From positions 186,001 through 250,000 of the forward strand of contig NZ_ABVL01000005.1 of the NCBI RefSeq assembly GCF_000173075.1: 64,000 nucleotides of DNA. The letters run 5' to 3'. The translations under genes and the position numbers were made by a program. Position 1 is the stretch's first letter, and each line of letters opens with the position of its first letter. This DNA comes from Chthoniobacter flavus Ellin428. GTDB lineage: Bacteria > Verrucomicrobiota > Verrucomicrobiia > Chthoniobacterales > Chthoniobacteraceae. The notes beneath the pieces were generated by a model. It saw nothing but the letters and a program-made list of their open reading frames with translations, was not told the origin of the DNA and ran no database searches. Below are positions 18,183 to 27,099 of this stretch, piece after piece.

Positions 18183-19028
18183 ATGTCCGTTGATCAAGGT
18201 CCGGCGCCCGAGCGCGTCATCCGTCCGCAACGCGGATTCATCACCATCAATTTCGGCGAGCTGTGGCGTTACCGCGAGTTGTTCGGTTTCCTCGCCTGGC
18301 GCGACATCCTGCTGCGCTACAAGCAGACCTACCTCGGTGTCACCTGGGTGATCCTGCAGCCCGTCCTCATGGTAGTCGTCTTCACCGTGCTCTTCGGCAG
18401 TGTGGCGAAATTTCCCACGCACGGGGCGCCCTATGCGATCATCACCTTTGCTGCACTGGTGCCGTGGCAATTCTTTTCCAATACCCTTTCGGAGAGCAGC
18501 AACTCGATGGTGGCTTCGGCGCGCATCATCTCCCGCGTTTATTTCCCGCGGCTCATCATCCCGGCGAGCGTGGTGAGCAGTGGATTTGTCGAGGCGGGGA
18601 TTTCCTTCGTGCTGCTCTTGATCTTCATGGCGATCTACCATGTGCCGGTGCAGCCGCTCCTGCTGCTCCTGCCGGTGTTTTTGTTCCTGACCTTCCTGGT
18701 TAGCTTTGCGGCGGGCGCGTGGTTCAGCGCCTTGAATGTGAAGTACCGCGATATCCGCTACGTCGTGCCTTTCATCACGCGGCTAGGCATGTACGTCACG
18801 CCCGTACCGTTTCTCTGGATGGATATCGTGCCGGAGCGCTGGCGCATGTGGTACTGCCTGAATCCGCTGGTGGCGGTGATCGATGGCTTCCGCTGGAGCG
18901 TGCTTGGGCCGAAGTTTGAGCCCTACTGGCCAGGCTTTTTCCTCAGCTTGGGCGTCGGATTCGTCATGCTGGTGACCGGGATGATGTATTTTCGCAATAC
19001 CGAAAAAACGTTCGCCGATATTATCTGA
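18183..19028 (+). CDS. wzm: ABC-2 polysaccharide exporter permease
   Basis: 281 residues with six predicted membrane helices. The N-terminal cytoplasmic segment ELFGFLAWRDILLRYKQTYLG is the classical start of Wzm/KpsM/TagG permeases, and QPVLMVVVFTVLFG and VTPVPFLW are further family patterns. Paired with the ATPase gene two bases downstream, it should export an undecaprenyl-linked glycan across the inner membrane. The presence of an ABC exporter alongside Wzc-, Wza- and Wzy-type proteins means either two glycans or a mixed pathway. Confidence 0.93.
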   Translation: MSVDQGPAPERVIRPQRGFITINFGELWRYRELFGFLAWRDILLRYKQTYLGVTWVILQPVLMVVVFTVLFGSVAKFPTHGAPYAIITFAALVPWQFFSNTLSESSNSMVASARIISRVYFPRLIIPASVVSSGFVEAGISFVLLLIFMAIYHVPVQPLLLLLPVFLFLTFLVSFAAGAWFSALNVKYRDIRYVVPFITRLGMYVTPVPFLWMDIVPERWRMWYCLNPLVAVIDGFRWSVLGPKFEPYWPGFFLSLGVGFVMLVTGMMYFRNTEKTFADII

Positions 19029-19030
19029 CG

Positions 19031-20254
19031 ATGGCCGTGATTTCCGTTCGACAACTCGGCAAGGAATACAAGCTCGGCGCGCAGATGCACGACACGCTGC
19101 GCGATCAGCTCACGGCGTTGTTTCGTGGAAAGAAGAAACAGGTGGAGAAATTCTGGGCGTTGCGCGATGTGAGCTTCGATGTGGAGCAGGGCGATTGCGT
19201 GGGCATCATCGGCCGCAACGGCGCGGGCAAGTCGACGCTGCTGAAGATTCTCAGCCAGATCACCGAACCGACGGAGGGCGAGATTCGCATTCGCGGGCGT
19301 ATTGCCAGTTTGCTCGAGGTCGGCACGGGATTTCATCCGGAGCTGACCGGACGCGAGAATACCTTTCTCAATGGGGCGATCCTCGGCATGACCCGCGCGG
19401 AGATCCTGCGGAAGTTCGATGAGATTGCCGCTTTCGCGGAGATGGACTCGTTCCTCGATACGCCGGTGAAGCATTATTCCAGCGGCATGACCACGCGACT
19501 GGCCTTTGCGGTCGCGGCTCACCTCGATCCGGAGATTTTGATCATCGACGAAGTGCTCGCGGTGGGAGATGCGGCGTTTCAGAAGAAGTGTCTCGGCCGG
19601 ATGAGCGAAGTCGCGCGCGCCGGCCGGACGGTGCTGTTTGTCAGCCATAACATGGCGGCGGTGAGTGCGCTTTGCAGCAAGGGCATCTATCTCGAACGCG
19701 GCAAGGTGGCTGCCACCGGGCCCATCGAAGAAGTGGCCAATATCTACCTGCGGGATGCTCTGCCGGGAGGTGATGGCGGAAACCAGTTCAAGCGCGGTGA
19801 TGTTCGCGGGACCGGCGAAGTACGCTTTACGGATCTGCAGATCATGGCCCTGGACGGCTCCAAGTCGGTGGTGGCTGGAGGGGGCCTGCGCGTCCGGCTG
19901 AGCTACGAGGGAAATACCGATAACGTGCCGGCGCGTTTCTTCGTGAACATTTACGACGCCCAGCAGTTCCGATTGCTTTCCCTGGACTCGCTGACCGGCG
20001 GGTTGCCCGGGCCTTTTCCCAAGAACGGCTCGCTGGAACTGACTTTGCCCACCAATTTTTCTCTTACCCCCGGGCGCTATTCCGTCGAATTGGCCGCGCT
20101 GGTCAACGAAGCGGGCGCCGATCACGTTCCGTCGGCGATGCATTTCGAAATCCAGGGGGGAGACTTTTTCGGCAATGGCCGCCAATTGTTCAATTCCGCC
20201 GCATGTTTGCTGCGGACCCAATGGGAGCTCAATCCGCCCACTCGTGTTAGCTAA
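19031..20254 (+). CDS. wzt: ABC polysaccharide exporter ATPase with Wzt-type carbohydrate-binding C-terminus
   Basis: 407 residues. The nucleotide-binding domain (1-235) has Walker A GRNGAGKST, signature HYSSGMTTRLAFA, Walker B EILIIDEVLAVGD and the switch His in FVSHNM. The C-terminal domain (about 250-400) is a beta-sandwich like the Wzt substrate-recognition domain, ending with SAMHFEIQGGDFFGNG. In O9a-type systems this domain binds the modified non-reducing end of the glycan. The methyltransferase domains encoded nearby could supply such an end mark. It follows wzm by two bases. Confidence 0.93.
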   Translation: MAVISVRQLGKEYKLGAQMHDTLRDQLTALFRGKKKQVEKFWALRDVSFDVEQGDCVGIIGRNGAGKSTLLKILSQITEPTEGEIRIRGRIASLLEVGTGFHPELTGRENTFLNGAILGMTRAEILRKFDEIAAFAEMDSFLDTPVKHYSSGMTTRLAFAVAAHLDPEILIIDEVLAVGDAAFQKKCLGRMSEVARAGRTVLFVSHNMAAVSALCSKGIYLERGKVAATGPIEEVANIYLRDALPGGDGGNQFKRGDVRGTGEVRFTDLQIMALDGSKSVVAGGGLRVRLSYEGNTDNVPARFFVNIYDAQQFRLLSLDSLTGGLPGPFPKNGSLELTLPTNFSLTPGRYSVELAALVNEAGADHVPSAMHFEIQGGDFFGNGRQLFNSAACLLRTQWELNPPTRVS

Positions 20255-20271
20255 CTAGAAAATCCCTTCGC

Positions 20272-21045
20272 ATGTTCAAGCTTTTGAAACGAATGATTCC
20301 GGAGCCGATCAAGGCCCGGTTGCGCGGGCCGCGGAAGCTGCAGCCCGATGCGGTGGAGGTTTTCGCGCAGGAAGGGGAGGACATGATCCTGGCCCGTATT
20401 TTTCATCGGCAGGCGGAGGGATTCTATGTCGATGTCGGCGCCCACCATCCGCGGGCCTACTCGAATACCTACCTGCTCTATCGCAAGGGTTGGCGGGGAA
20501 TTAACATCGATCCCCTGCCGGGGAGCATGACTAAATTCAACGAGATTCGCCCCCGCGACATTAATCTCGAAGTGGCCGTTTCGGATGTGGAGCAGACCTT
20601 GAATTATCACCAGTTCGAAGGCGGTGGGATCAATACGCTTTCCGATGAGGTCGTCGAGCAACGGATGTCTTATCACGATGGGCCGAAGTCTGATTTCAAA
20701 TTTCAGTATCTGGGCAAAAAGACCGTCCAGGCGCGCTTGCTGAAAGACATCCTGGCGGACCACTTGCCGGCCGGCCAGCGGATCGACATGCTGAGCATCG
20801 ACGTGGAAGGGCACGAGTTCAACGTGCTGCGATCCAATGATTGGGAGAAATATTCACCGACACTCATTCTCATCGAAGATGCGTCCCTGCTCACCTTGGA
20901 TCAGCTCCCGCAATCCGAGCTCGCGAACTTTCTCGGGGAGAAGGGCTACGCTCCGTTCTGCCGCACACCGCTGACCATGTTCTTTGTCAAGCGGACGGAA
21001 GTGGTGTCCACGCCTCAAGGGGCGAGATTGCGGTCAATCGCCTGA
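20272..21045 (+). CDS. FkbM-family methyltransferase
   Basis: 257 residues from ATG 20272. The Methyltransf_21 pattern is visible: EDMILARIFHRQAEGFYVDVGAHHP (SAM-binding DVGA), GINIDPLPG and IDMLSIDVEGHEFNVLRS, the D-V-E-G-H motif typical of FkbM proteins. Such enzymes O-methylate sugars or polyketides. Placed 17 bases after wzt, it probably methylates the glycan or its terminus. A 137-base gap separates it from the next gene. Confidence 0.9.
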   Translation: MFKLLKRMIPEPIKARLRGPRKLQPDAVEVFAQEGEDMILARIFHRQAEGFYVDVGAHHPRAYSNTYLLYRKGWRGINIDPLPGSMTKFNEIRPRDINLEVAVSDVEQTLNYHQFEGGGINTLSDEVVEQRMSYHDGPKSDFKFQYLGKKTVQARLLKDILADHLPAGQRIDMLSIDVEGHEFNVLRSNDWEKYSPTLILIEDASLLTLDQLPQSELANFLGEKGYAPFCRTPLTMFFVKRTEVVSTPQGARLRSIA

Positions 21046-21182
21046 GGGTCCGGTTATGCATTTTCCTCGCTGGGCTGAAAGATTCAACGCCTTCGGCGCA
21101 GGCCGGGCCATCACTTTCATAAAAGTGAATAACAGGCTCTAGGGAAAGGGTCACGGGCCGAGGCCTTTGACAGATCAGATCC

Positions 21183-22121
21183 ATGGATATCTCGATCATT
21201 CTCTGCACTTACAACCGGGCGGAAAGCCTGCGGCGGGCGTTGAAATCCCTCGCGCAGTGCACTCCGCCACCGGGTGTGGAGTTGGAATTGGTCGTCGTCG
21301 ACAATAACTCCTCCGATCACACGCCGGAAGTGTGCCGGGAGACGCCCATGCCTTTCCCATCGCGCTATTTGCTGGAAAAGATCCAAGGCAAGAGCTTCGC
21401 CCTGAATCTGGCGCTTGAGAAGACCGACGCACCGTTCCTGTTATTCACCGACGATGACATGGAATATGATGAGCGCTGGCTGGTTGCGCATTGGGAGGCG
21501 GGGCAGAGGCTCACGGAATACGGCTTTTTCGGCGGGGCGATCCCGCCGCGTTTCGAGTCCGCCCCGCCGGCCTGGTTCGCCGCGCACGCGTCGGGGGCCC
21601 TGGCCCCGGTGATCGGCTACCTCAACCTCGGCGAGAAGGAGCGTGTCCTCGAGCATGCCCTGGGCGGAGCGAACATGGCCATTCGCCGCTCGGCGATGGA
21701 GGGCTTGCAGTTCGACACCGATCTGGGCCGGCAAGGCTCGGGGACGGTCGGTGGTGAGGAGAACGATCTCATCAATCGGTTGCGGCGCCGAGGCGCGCAA
21801 GGATGCTATTTGCCCCAAGCCATTACCTATCACTGCATTCCCGCGCGCCGGACGAATGAAGCTTATATCCGCAAATGGTTTTGCGGTGATGGCATGACCG
21901 AGGTGCGGCTCAACCAGGTCATCCGCACCCATCCCATCCTGGGCGTGTCGCGCTACTATTGGCGGCAGTTTCTGGGGAACGGGTTGATTTACGGGCTGAC
22001 GCGATATCTGGCGCCCGCTTCACTCTGGTTGCGCGCGGAGATCGCGATGGCGAAGGCGTGGGGAGTCATCCGCGAATCGCGGCGCCGCGCCCGCGCGGGA
22101 AACACGGAATCCCATCCATGA
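21183..22121 (+). CDS. Glycosyltransferase family 2
   Basis: 312 residues from ATG 21183. GT-A motifs are ISIILCTYNRAESLRRALKSL at the N-terminus, VVVDNNSSDHTPEVC, and FLLFTDDDMEYDERWL (metal-binding DDD near residue 83). GTVGGEENDLINRLRRRGAQ near residues 194-213 holds the acidic catalytic region of this branch. The C-terminal 70 residues are partly hydrophobic, suggesting peripheral membrane contact. It should add a sugar to the polysaccharide precursor; specificity is unknown. Confidence 0.9.
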   Translation: MDISIILCTYNRAESLRRALKSLAQCTPPPGVELELVVVDNNSSDHTPEVCRETPMPFPSRYLLEKIQGKSFALNLALEKTDAPFLLFTDDDMEYDERWLVAHWEAGQRLTEYGFFGGAIPPRFESAPPAWFAAHASGALAPVIGYLNLGEKERVLEHALGGANMAIRRSAMEGLQFDTDLGRQGSGTVGGEENDLINRLRRRGAQGCYLPQAITYHCIPARRTNEAYIRKWFCGDGMTEVRLNQVIRTHPILGVSRYYWRQFLGNGLIYGLTRYLAPASLWLRAEIAMAKAWGVIRESRRRARAGNTESHP

Positions 22122-22244
22122 GCCACTGCCCGGAAAAGCGATGCATCGAGTTTGCCTTTGTCGGCATGCGCACTCTTGTCGGGAACTCGCCGCATCTTTA
22201 AGTTCGAACTATGCACGTCTGCCTCCTTTTGCCCCCGCATCTCC

Positions 22245-23240
22245 ATGGCTGAGGGGAATCCGTTCGCACATCTGATTGCCTCCCTAGGCTGGCAGCGGCA
22301 ACGGGCCGAGAACCTCATTCGTCGCTGGATGATTTTTCGCGGAGCCCGGGGGACGGTCAACTGGCGTTGGCCGTGGCCGTTCCAAAAGCCCTGGCAACGC
22401 GCCCGCTTGCGGCTCTGTTCTCATGGCGGCGGCATCGGCGATGAGCTGATGTGTACGCCGATCTTCCGCGAAATTCGGCGGCTCAATCCGCGTTGCCACA
22501 TCACTTTTCTCAGCCGTCATCAGGACGTTTTCGAGCGCAATCCGCACCTCTCCGCGGTCGAGCGTTTCACTCCTGCCGCGGCGGCAAATGCGATTTATCT
22601 GCAATACAATCTGGTGCTGCCTCCGCCACGGCCACTGGTGACGTTGATGGCGGAATGTGTGGGCCTGAACCTGTCCGCCAGCCATTTGGAGCCGCCGATC
22701 ATTGATCCGTCGGAGTCCATCCGGGCGCGCATTGCGGAGGTGCCGGGACCGCGCATCATCATTCAGCCACAGGCCAGTCGATGGACGCCGAACAAGCAGT
22801 GGCCTTTCGCCTCGTGGACCCGGTTGGTCGAGATGCTGGTCGAGCGCTATCACGTCATCGAAGTCGGCACGCAGTCGATGTTTCCTCAGCCGCAATTCGG
22901 CCCACGTTTCCATTCGTTTGCCGGGGAGACGACCATGCGGGATTTCATCTGGATGCTCTCCCAGGCGGCGGTGTTCGTGGGGCCGGTTTCGGGCGGAATG
23001 CACATCGCCAATGCCTACAAAATTCCCAGCGTGGTGCTCTTCGGCGGCTACGAAGCGCCCGATGGGTTCGACTATCCGTTTGCCCATCGCTTTTTCACGC
23101 CGGTCGATTGCGCGCCGTGCTGGCTGACTACGCCGTGCCCTTTCGAACTGAAATGTTTGCACGCGATTCATCCGGACGCAGTCTCGCGCGCCGTGGTGAA
23201 GGCGGTGGAGGCGAACGCCTCGAAACTTGCCGAAGCATGA
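22245..23240 (+). CDS. Glycosyltransferase family 9 (heptosyltransferase-like)
   Basis: 331 residues from ATG 22245; the frame extends 31 codons upstream without support. GT-B fold signs include LRLCSHGGGIGDELMCTPIFREIRR (the family 9 G-G-x-G-D motif), IIIQPQASRWTPNKQWPFASW and the donor-site segment FVGPVSGGMHIANAYKIPSVVLFGG. Four cysteines in the segment APCWLTTPCPFELKC are a late feature common in this family. It would add heptose or another sugar. The FkbH-like gene starts inside its stop codon (ATGA). Confidence 0.88.
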   Translation: MAEGNPFAHLIASLGWQRQRAENLIRRWMIFRGARGTVNWRWPWPFQKPWQRARLRLCSHGGGIGDELMCTPIFREIRRLNPRCHITFLSRHQDVFERNPHLSAVERFTPAAAANAIYLQYNLVLPPPRPLVTLMAECVGLNLSASHLEPPIIDPSESIRARIAEVPGPRIIIQPQASRWTPNKQWPFASWTRLVEMLVERYHVIEVGTQSMFPQPQFGPRFHSFAGETTMRDFIWMLSQAAVFVGPVSGGMHIANAYKIPSVVLFGGYEAPDGFDYPFAHRFFTPVDCAPCWLTTPCPFELKCLHAIHPDAVSRAVVKAVEANASKLAEA

Positions 23241-24994
23241 CGGCGGCTCCCTCCATCACGCAAAATCTTGCGCCGACGCCGGCGGCCTATTTGCAGGCCG
23301 CGCGCCGGGTGCAGGCGGGTGAGGTGCCGAACTTGCGTCCATTGCGAGTGGCGGTGCTGTCCACCGTTTCCGCGCAATTGCTGCAGCCTTTCCTTATTGT
23401 GGAAGGTGCGCGGCGTGGGCTGCAGATCGCGCCGTGGTTCGCGCCCTTTGGCCAATTGGAGGTCACGGCTCTCGCGGCGGACGGTCCGCTCTACGCGCAG
23501 AATCCGGAAGCCATCGTGATCCTCGCTCGCTTGGAGGAACTGGCGCCGGAATTTTTTGAACGAACCGGGTCGCTCGACGCCGCGGTCGCACGTTTGCGCG
23601 ATCTGCTCCGCAGCTTGCGTGAACGCACGGCGGCCGCGCTCTTCATTGTGAATTTTGCCCAACCGGAACGGCTCACGGCCGGGGTGGGGGATGCCATGCT
23701 GGAGTCCTCTCAAGCCTTTGCTATTGAGAAAGCCAATGCGGCGCTTGCGGTGGCCTGCCGCGCGGTGTCGGGCGCATTCGTTTTCGACTACGCGCGTGTG
23801 GTGGCTGAGCATGGACTGCGTGGCTGGCACGATGCGCGCATGTTTGCCCTGGCGCGCCAACCATGGAGCGTGGCCGCGCAGATCGCAACGAGCGGTGCAC
23901 TGGCTCGCACCTTGCGCGCCGCGTTTATCGCGCCGGCGAAATGTCTCGTGCTCGATGCGGATAATACGTTGTGGGGTGGTGTGGTCGGCGAGGAGGGTTT
24001 GGGTGGAATTGCGTTGGGCGATGATTACCCGGGCAATGTCTTCAAACGCTTTCAAAAGCACCTGCGCACTTTGAAGGAGCGCGGGGTGTTGCTGGCCCTG
24101 GCGAGCAAGAACGAAGAAGCCGACGTGCTGGCGGTGCTCGATCAGCACGCGGACAGCATCCTGCATCGCGAGGACTTCGCGCTCATGCGCATCAACTGGC
24201 AGGAAAAGAGCGCCAATCTCCGCGAGATCGCCGCCGCCTTGAACCTGGGAATCGATGCGCTCGTGCTGTTCGACGACAATCCTTTCGAGCGCGAAGAAGT
24301 GCGCGTGGCTCTGCCTGAGGTGCGGGTGTTGGATGTGCCGGCCGATCCGCTGCAATACGGTGCCGTGCTCGCGGAGAGTGAGGCCTTTGATCAATTGACG
24401 ATTTCCGCCGAGGATCAGCAGCGGGCCGGCATGTATCAGCAAGAGCAGGCGCGCGCAGAAGCAAGTCGCGCCGCGGCCTCGCCGGAGGAGTTTCTCGCCG
24501 GCTTGCAAATGGTGGCGACGATCGGCGCGGTCGGGGCGGACACTTTGCCGCGGGTGGCGCAATTGCTCGCGAAGACAAATCAATTCAACCTCACCACGCG
24601 CCGTCACACTGCGGCGCAAATTTCCGAGATGATCGCCAGTGGCAGCGTGGCTTTGTGGCTGCGCTTGGCGGATCGGTTTGGGGATCACGGATTGGTCGGA
24701 GTGGCCATCGCGCGGCCGATGGACAGCGAGTGGACGATCGATACGTTTTTGCTCAGTTGCCGGGTCATTGGCCGCAGCGTCGAGACCGCTTTGCTTGCGC
24801 GACTGGCCGAGCTTGTGAAAACCAAAGGCGGCAGCGAGCTCATGGGCGAGTATTTCCCGACCGCCAAGAACGCGCTCGTCCGAGACTTCTACCCGCAGCA
24901 CGCGTTTATGGACTGTGGCGGAAACCGCTGGCGCAAAAGTCTGTCGGATGCTCTGCCCTCTCCCTCGTATATCGGGGTCCACTTTCATGAATGA
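23237..24994 (+). CDS. FkbH-like HAD-superfamily glyceryl-ACP synthase
   Basis: 585 residues. The chosen ATG 23237 overlaps the GT9 stop; the frame runs farther upstream through GT9 in another phase. The N-terminal 220 residues resemble the SGNH-like FkbH leader (LRVAVLSTVSAQLLQPFL). A HAD domain follows with KCLVLDADNTLWGGVVGEEG near residue 235 and VLFDDNPFEREEVR, and a GNAT-like C-terminus (about 420-580). FkbH proteins dephosphorylate 1,3-bisphosphoglycerate and load glycerate onto an acyl carrier protein. The next gene is that carrier, overlapping by eight bases, so a glyceryl or related substituent on the glycan is likely. Confidence 0.88.
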   Translation: MTAAPSITQNLAPTPAAYLQAARRVQAGEVPNLRPLRVAVLSTVSAQLLQPFLIVEGARRGLQIAPWFAPFGQLEVTALAADGPLYAQNPEAIVILARLEELAPEFFERTGSLDAAVARLRDLLRSLRERTAAALFIVNFAQPERLTAGVGDAMLESSQAFAIEKANAALAVACRAVSGAFVFDYARVVAEHGLRGWHDARMFALARQPWSVAAQIATSGALARTLRAAFIAPAKCLVLDADNTLWGGVVGEEGLGGIALGDDYPGNVFKRFQKHLRTLKERGVLLALASKNEEADVLAVLDQHADSILHREDFALMRINWQEKSANLREIAAALNLGIDALVLFDDNPFEREEVRVALPEVRVLDVPADPLQYGAVLAESEAFDQLTISAEDQQRAGMYQQEQARAEASRAAASPEEFLAGLQMVATIGAVGADTLPRVAQLLAKTNQFNLTTRRHTAAQISEMIASGSVALWLRLADRFGDHGLVGVAIARPMDSEWTIDTFLLSCRVIGRSVETALLARLAELVKTKGGSELMGEYFPTAKNALVRDFYPQHAFMDCGGNRWRKSLSDALPSPSYIGVHFHE

Positions 24995-25217
24995 CAAGCT
25001 CCTTCAAATTCTCGCGGATACCCTGGGTGTCGACGTCGGCACCTTGAACGAGGAGACGTCGATGGAAAACACCGCGGCGTGGGATTCGGTGGCGCACCTC
25101 AACTTGGTGCTCTCGCTGGAACAATCCTTCGGCCAACGCTTCTCGCCGGATGAATTCATGCAGATGCAGAGCGTGGCCGCGATCCGCCGGGCACTGGCAG
25201 CACACGGCGCGCCATGA
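24987..25217 (+). CDS. Acyl carrier protein
   Basis: 76 residues, the usual size of a free ACP. Ser34 in WDSVAHLNLV sits in the D-S-(V/L) motif that receives 4'-phosphopantetheine. The start ATG at 24987 lies inside the end of the FkbH-like gene and the stop overlaps the ATG of the acyltransferase gene, so the three should be made together. Unlike fatty-acid ACP genes, it has no fab neighbours. It most likely carries the glyceryl or another acyl group for glycan decoration. Confidence 0.9.
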   Translation: MNDKLLQILADTLGVDVGTLNEETSMENTAAWDSVAHLNLVLSLEQSFGQRFSPDEFMQMQSVAAIRRALAAHGAP

Positions 25218-26074
25218 TCCACGTTGAAATTGCGACGCCGGCGAGCTTCGAGTCCGTCCTGCCACTCTTCGACGTCTTTCGTAATCCGCCGATTCCGCCG
25301 GAGCAATGGCGCCGGCTGTTTCATTACTCCTGGGCCTGCGAGGAGGATATGCGCGGATTCGTTCTTAAGGACGGCGACCGCGTCGTCGGCTTTTTCGGCA
25401 CGATCCTTTACGAGCGCATGATCGACGGGCGCGTCGAGAAATTTGCCAATCTCACGAGCTGGGTCACGCTGCCCGAGTATCGCAATCACTCGCTGCAACT
25501 CTTCAAGGCGGTGATGAGCATCGAAGATCGCACGCTAACCTGCCACACTGCGATTCCGTCGATCGATCCGCTCTATCGCCGTTTCGGTTTCGAAAACCTG
25601 GAGACGAAATGGGTCGTATTGTTGCCGCTGCCCTCGATCTGGAAACCGGGGGGCTGGTTTGCAGGGCGCATCACCATGAATCCGGAGGTCATCGCCACCG
25701 AACTCCGGGGTGTGCAACGCGAGTTTTTCGTCCATCTGCGTGCGACGGAATGCGAGCAAATGCTCATCACGCACCGCGGGGCGAAATGCCATGTGGTCTT
25801 CACCGTGACCAAAGGCCGGCGGGCGCATTTCTCGCGGATCCATCATATCAGCAATCGCGAACTCTTTCGGGAATGCCTTGGCCACATTCGCTGGCGCATG
25901 GGACTGAAAAACCGCACTGCGCTCCTCGCCATCGACTCGCGACTTTTCGAAGGGCCACTGCCGATCTACAGCCGGGAGACAAGGCTTGCCCAGGTGGCGT
26001 TGTTTCGGTCGAAAACCTTGCGTCCGGAGCAGATCGACAATCTTTACAGCGAGGTCACGCTGCTGGGGTTATGA
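25214..26074 (+). CDS. GNAT-type acyltransferase of the FkbH-ACP block
   Basis: 286 residues. The first 150 residues have a GNAT-like layout: GFVLKDGDRVVGFFGTILYE (beta4), then LTSWVTLPEYRNHSLQLFKAVM in the position of the acyl-donor loop, and DPLYRRFGFENLE near residues 115-127. The donor loop lacks the normal R/Q-x-x-G-x-G/A pattern (here EYRNHS), so the donor may not be ordinary acetyl-CoA. The C-terminal half is unassigned. Overlaps of four bases with both neighbours tie it to the ACP and the deacetylase. Transfer of an ACP-bound group to a sugar is inferred. Confidence 0.7.
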   Translation: MIHVEIATPASFESVLPLFDVFRNPPIPPEQWRRLFHYSWACEEDMRGFVLKDGDRVVGFFGTILYERMIDGRVEKFANLTSWVTLPEYRNHSLQLFKAVMSIEDRTLTCHTAIPSIDPLYRRFGFENLETKWVVLLPLPSIWKPGGWFAGRITMNPEVIATELRGVQREFFVHLRATECEQMLITHRGAKCHVVFTVTKGRRAHFSRIHHISNRELFRECLGHIRWRMGLKNRTALLAIDSRLFEGPLPIYSRETRLAQVALFRSKTLRPEQIDNLYSEVTLLGL

Positions 26075-27093
26075 CCGCGCGGGGCCTTCGCGATTCGGCC
26101 ATGCAGGCTGCAGCGACGCTGGCGCGACCGGTGCTCGGTGGTCTCGGGTTCATCGTGACTTTGCACCGTGTCGTGCCCGAGGCGGAGCGCTCGCCTTTGC
26201 CGTCGAATCGCGCGCTGGAAGTGACACCGAAGGACCTGCGAGCGATGCTCGAGTATGTGCGGCAAAATGGTCTCGAAATCGTCGCCCAGGAGGCAATCCC
26301 CGCACGCCTCGCCAGCCCGCATGGTCCGCGCTTTGTCTGCTTCACCTTCGATGATGGCTATCGCGACAACGCGACGCTGGCGCTACCCATCTTCCGTGAA
26401 TTCGGTGCGCCCTTCACGGTCAACATCACCAACGGTTTCATCGCGGGCAACGCGAGTGTGTGGTGGTACTGGATCGAGGAAATCTTGAACGCGGGGAAGG
26501 CGCTGCAGTTTTCGTGGAAAGGCACGCCGCATCATTTTACCGCCGCTACGACGGGCGAGCGTGACCGTGCGCTGGAGGAGATCGCGCGGCTGGTGCGCGG
26601 CCTGGGTGCGGAGCGCGACGCACTGCTGCGCGTCATTGGCGAGGCCGCGGGTCTCGATCCGTGCGCCCTCACTCGGAAGCTGTGCCTGACTTGGGAAGAA
26701 TTGCGCGCGTTGGCCGCGGATCCGCTGGTGACCATTGGCGCGCACACCGCGGGGCACCACAGCCTGAACCGCCTGACGGACGAAGAGCTGGTCGTGGAAG
26801 TCGATGGCGCGCGCCGCGCCCTCGCTGCTCAACTCGGGCGTGAGGTGCGACACTTCGCCTATCCCTTCGGCGGCGCCAAGGCGGTCAGTGAACGCGAGTT
26901 TGCCCTCGTGCGCTCGAGCGGTTTCGCGACGATGCTGACGACGCGCCCGGGCAATCTCACCCGGGAACACTCGGCGCAGATGGATCGTCTGCCGAGGTTG
27001 ACGATCAGCGGAAATTATCCCGCGCTCAAAGAGCTGCGCATGGCTGAGAGTGGCCTCGCCGCCTGGCGCGAAAGACGGCGCGGGCGGGCGTAA
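26071..27093 (+). CDS. Polysaccharide deacetylase (NodB homology, CE4)
   Basis: 340 residues from the ATG at 26071, inside the acyltransferase stop codon. CE4 motifs: VCFTFDDGYRDNATLALPIF with catalytic and metal Asp pair near residues 91-93, a His pair in HTAGHHSLNRL near residues 228-238, and RHFAYPFGG. A 55-residue helical insert follows WWYWIEEIL, as in some membrane-linked glycan deacetylases. There is no signal peptide, so it would act in the cytoplasm on a lipid-linked sugar. It completes the coupled FkbH-ACP-acyltransferase-deacetylase unit. Confidence 0.88.
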   Translation: MTARGLRDSAMQAAATLARPVLGGLGFIVTLHRVVPEAERSPLPSNRALEVTPKDLRAMLEYVRQNGLEIVAQEAIPARLASPHGPRFVCFTFDDGYRDNATLALPIFREFGAPFTVNITNGFIAGNASVWWYWIEEILNAGKALQFSWKGTPHHFTAATTGERDRALEEIARLVRGLGAERDALLRVIGEAAGLDPCALTRKLCLTWEELRALAADPLVTIGAHTAGHHSLNRLTDEELVVEVDGARRALAAQLGREVRHFAYPFGGAKAVSEREFALVRSSGFATMLTTRPGNLTREHSAQMDRLPRLTISGNYPALKELRMAESGLAAWRERRRGRA

Positions 27094-27099
27094 AAAGTT

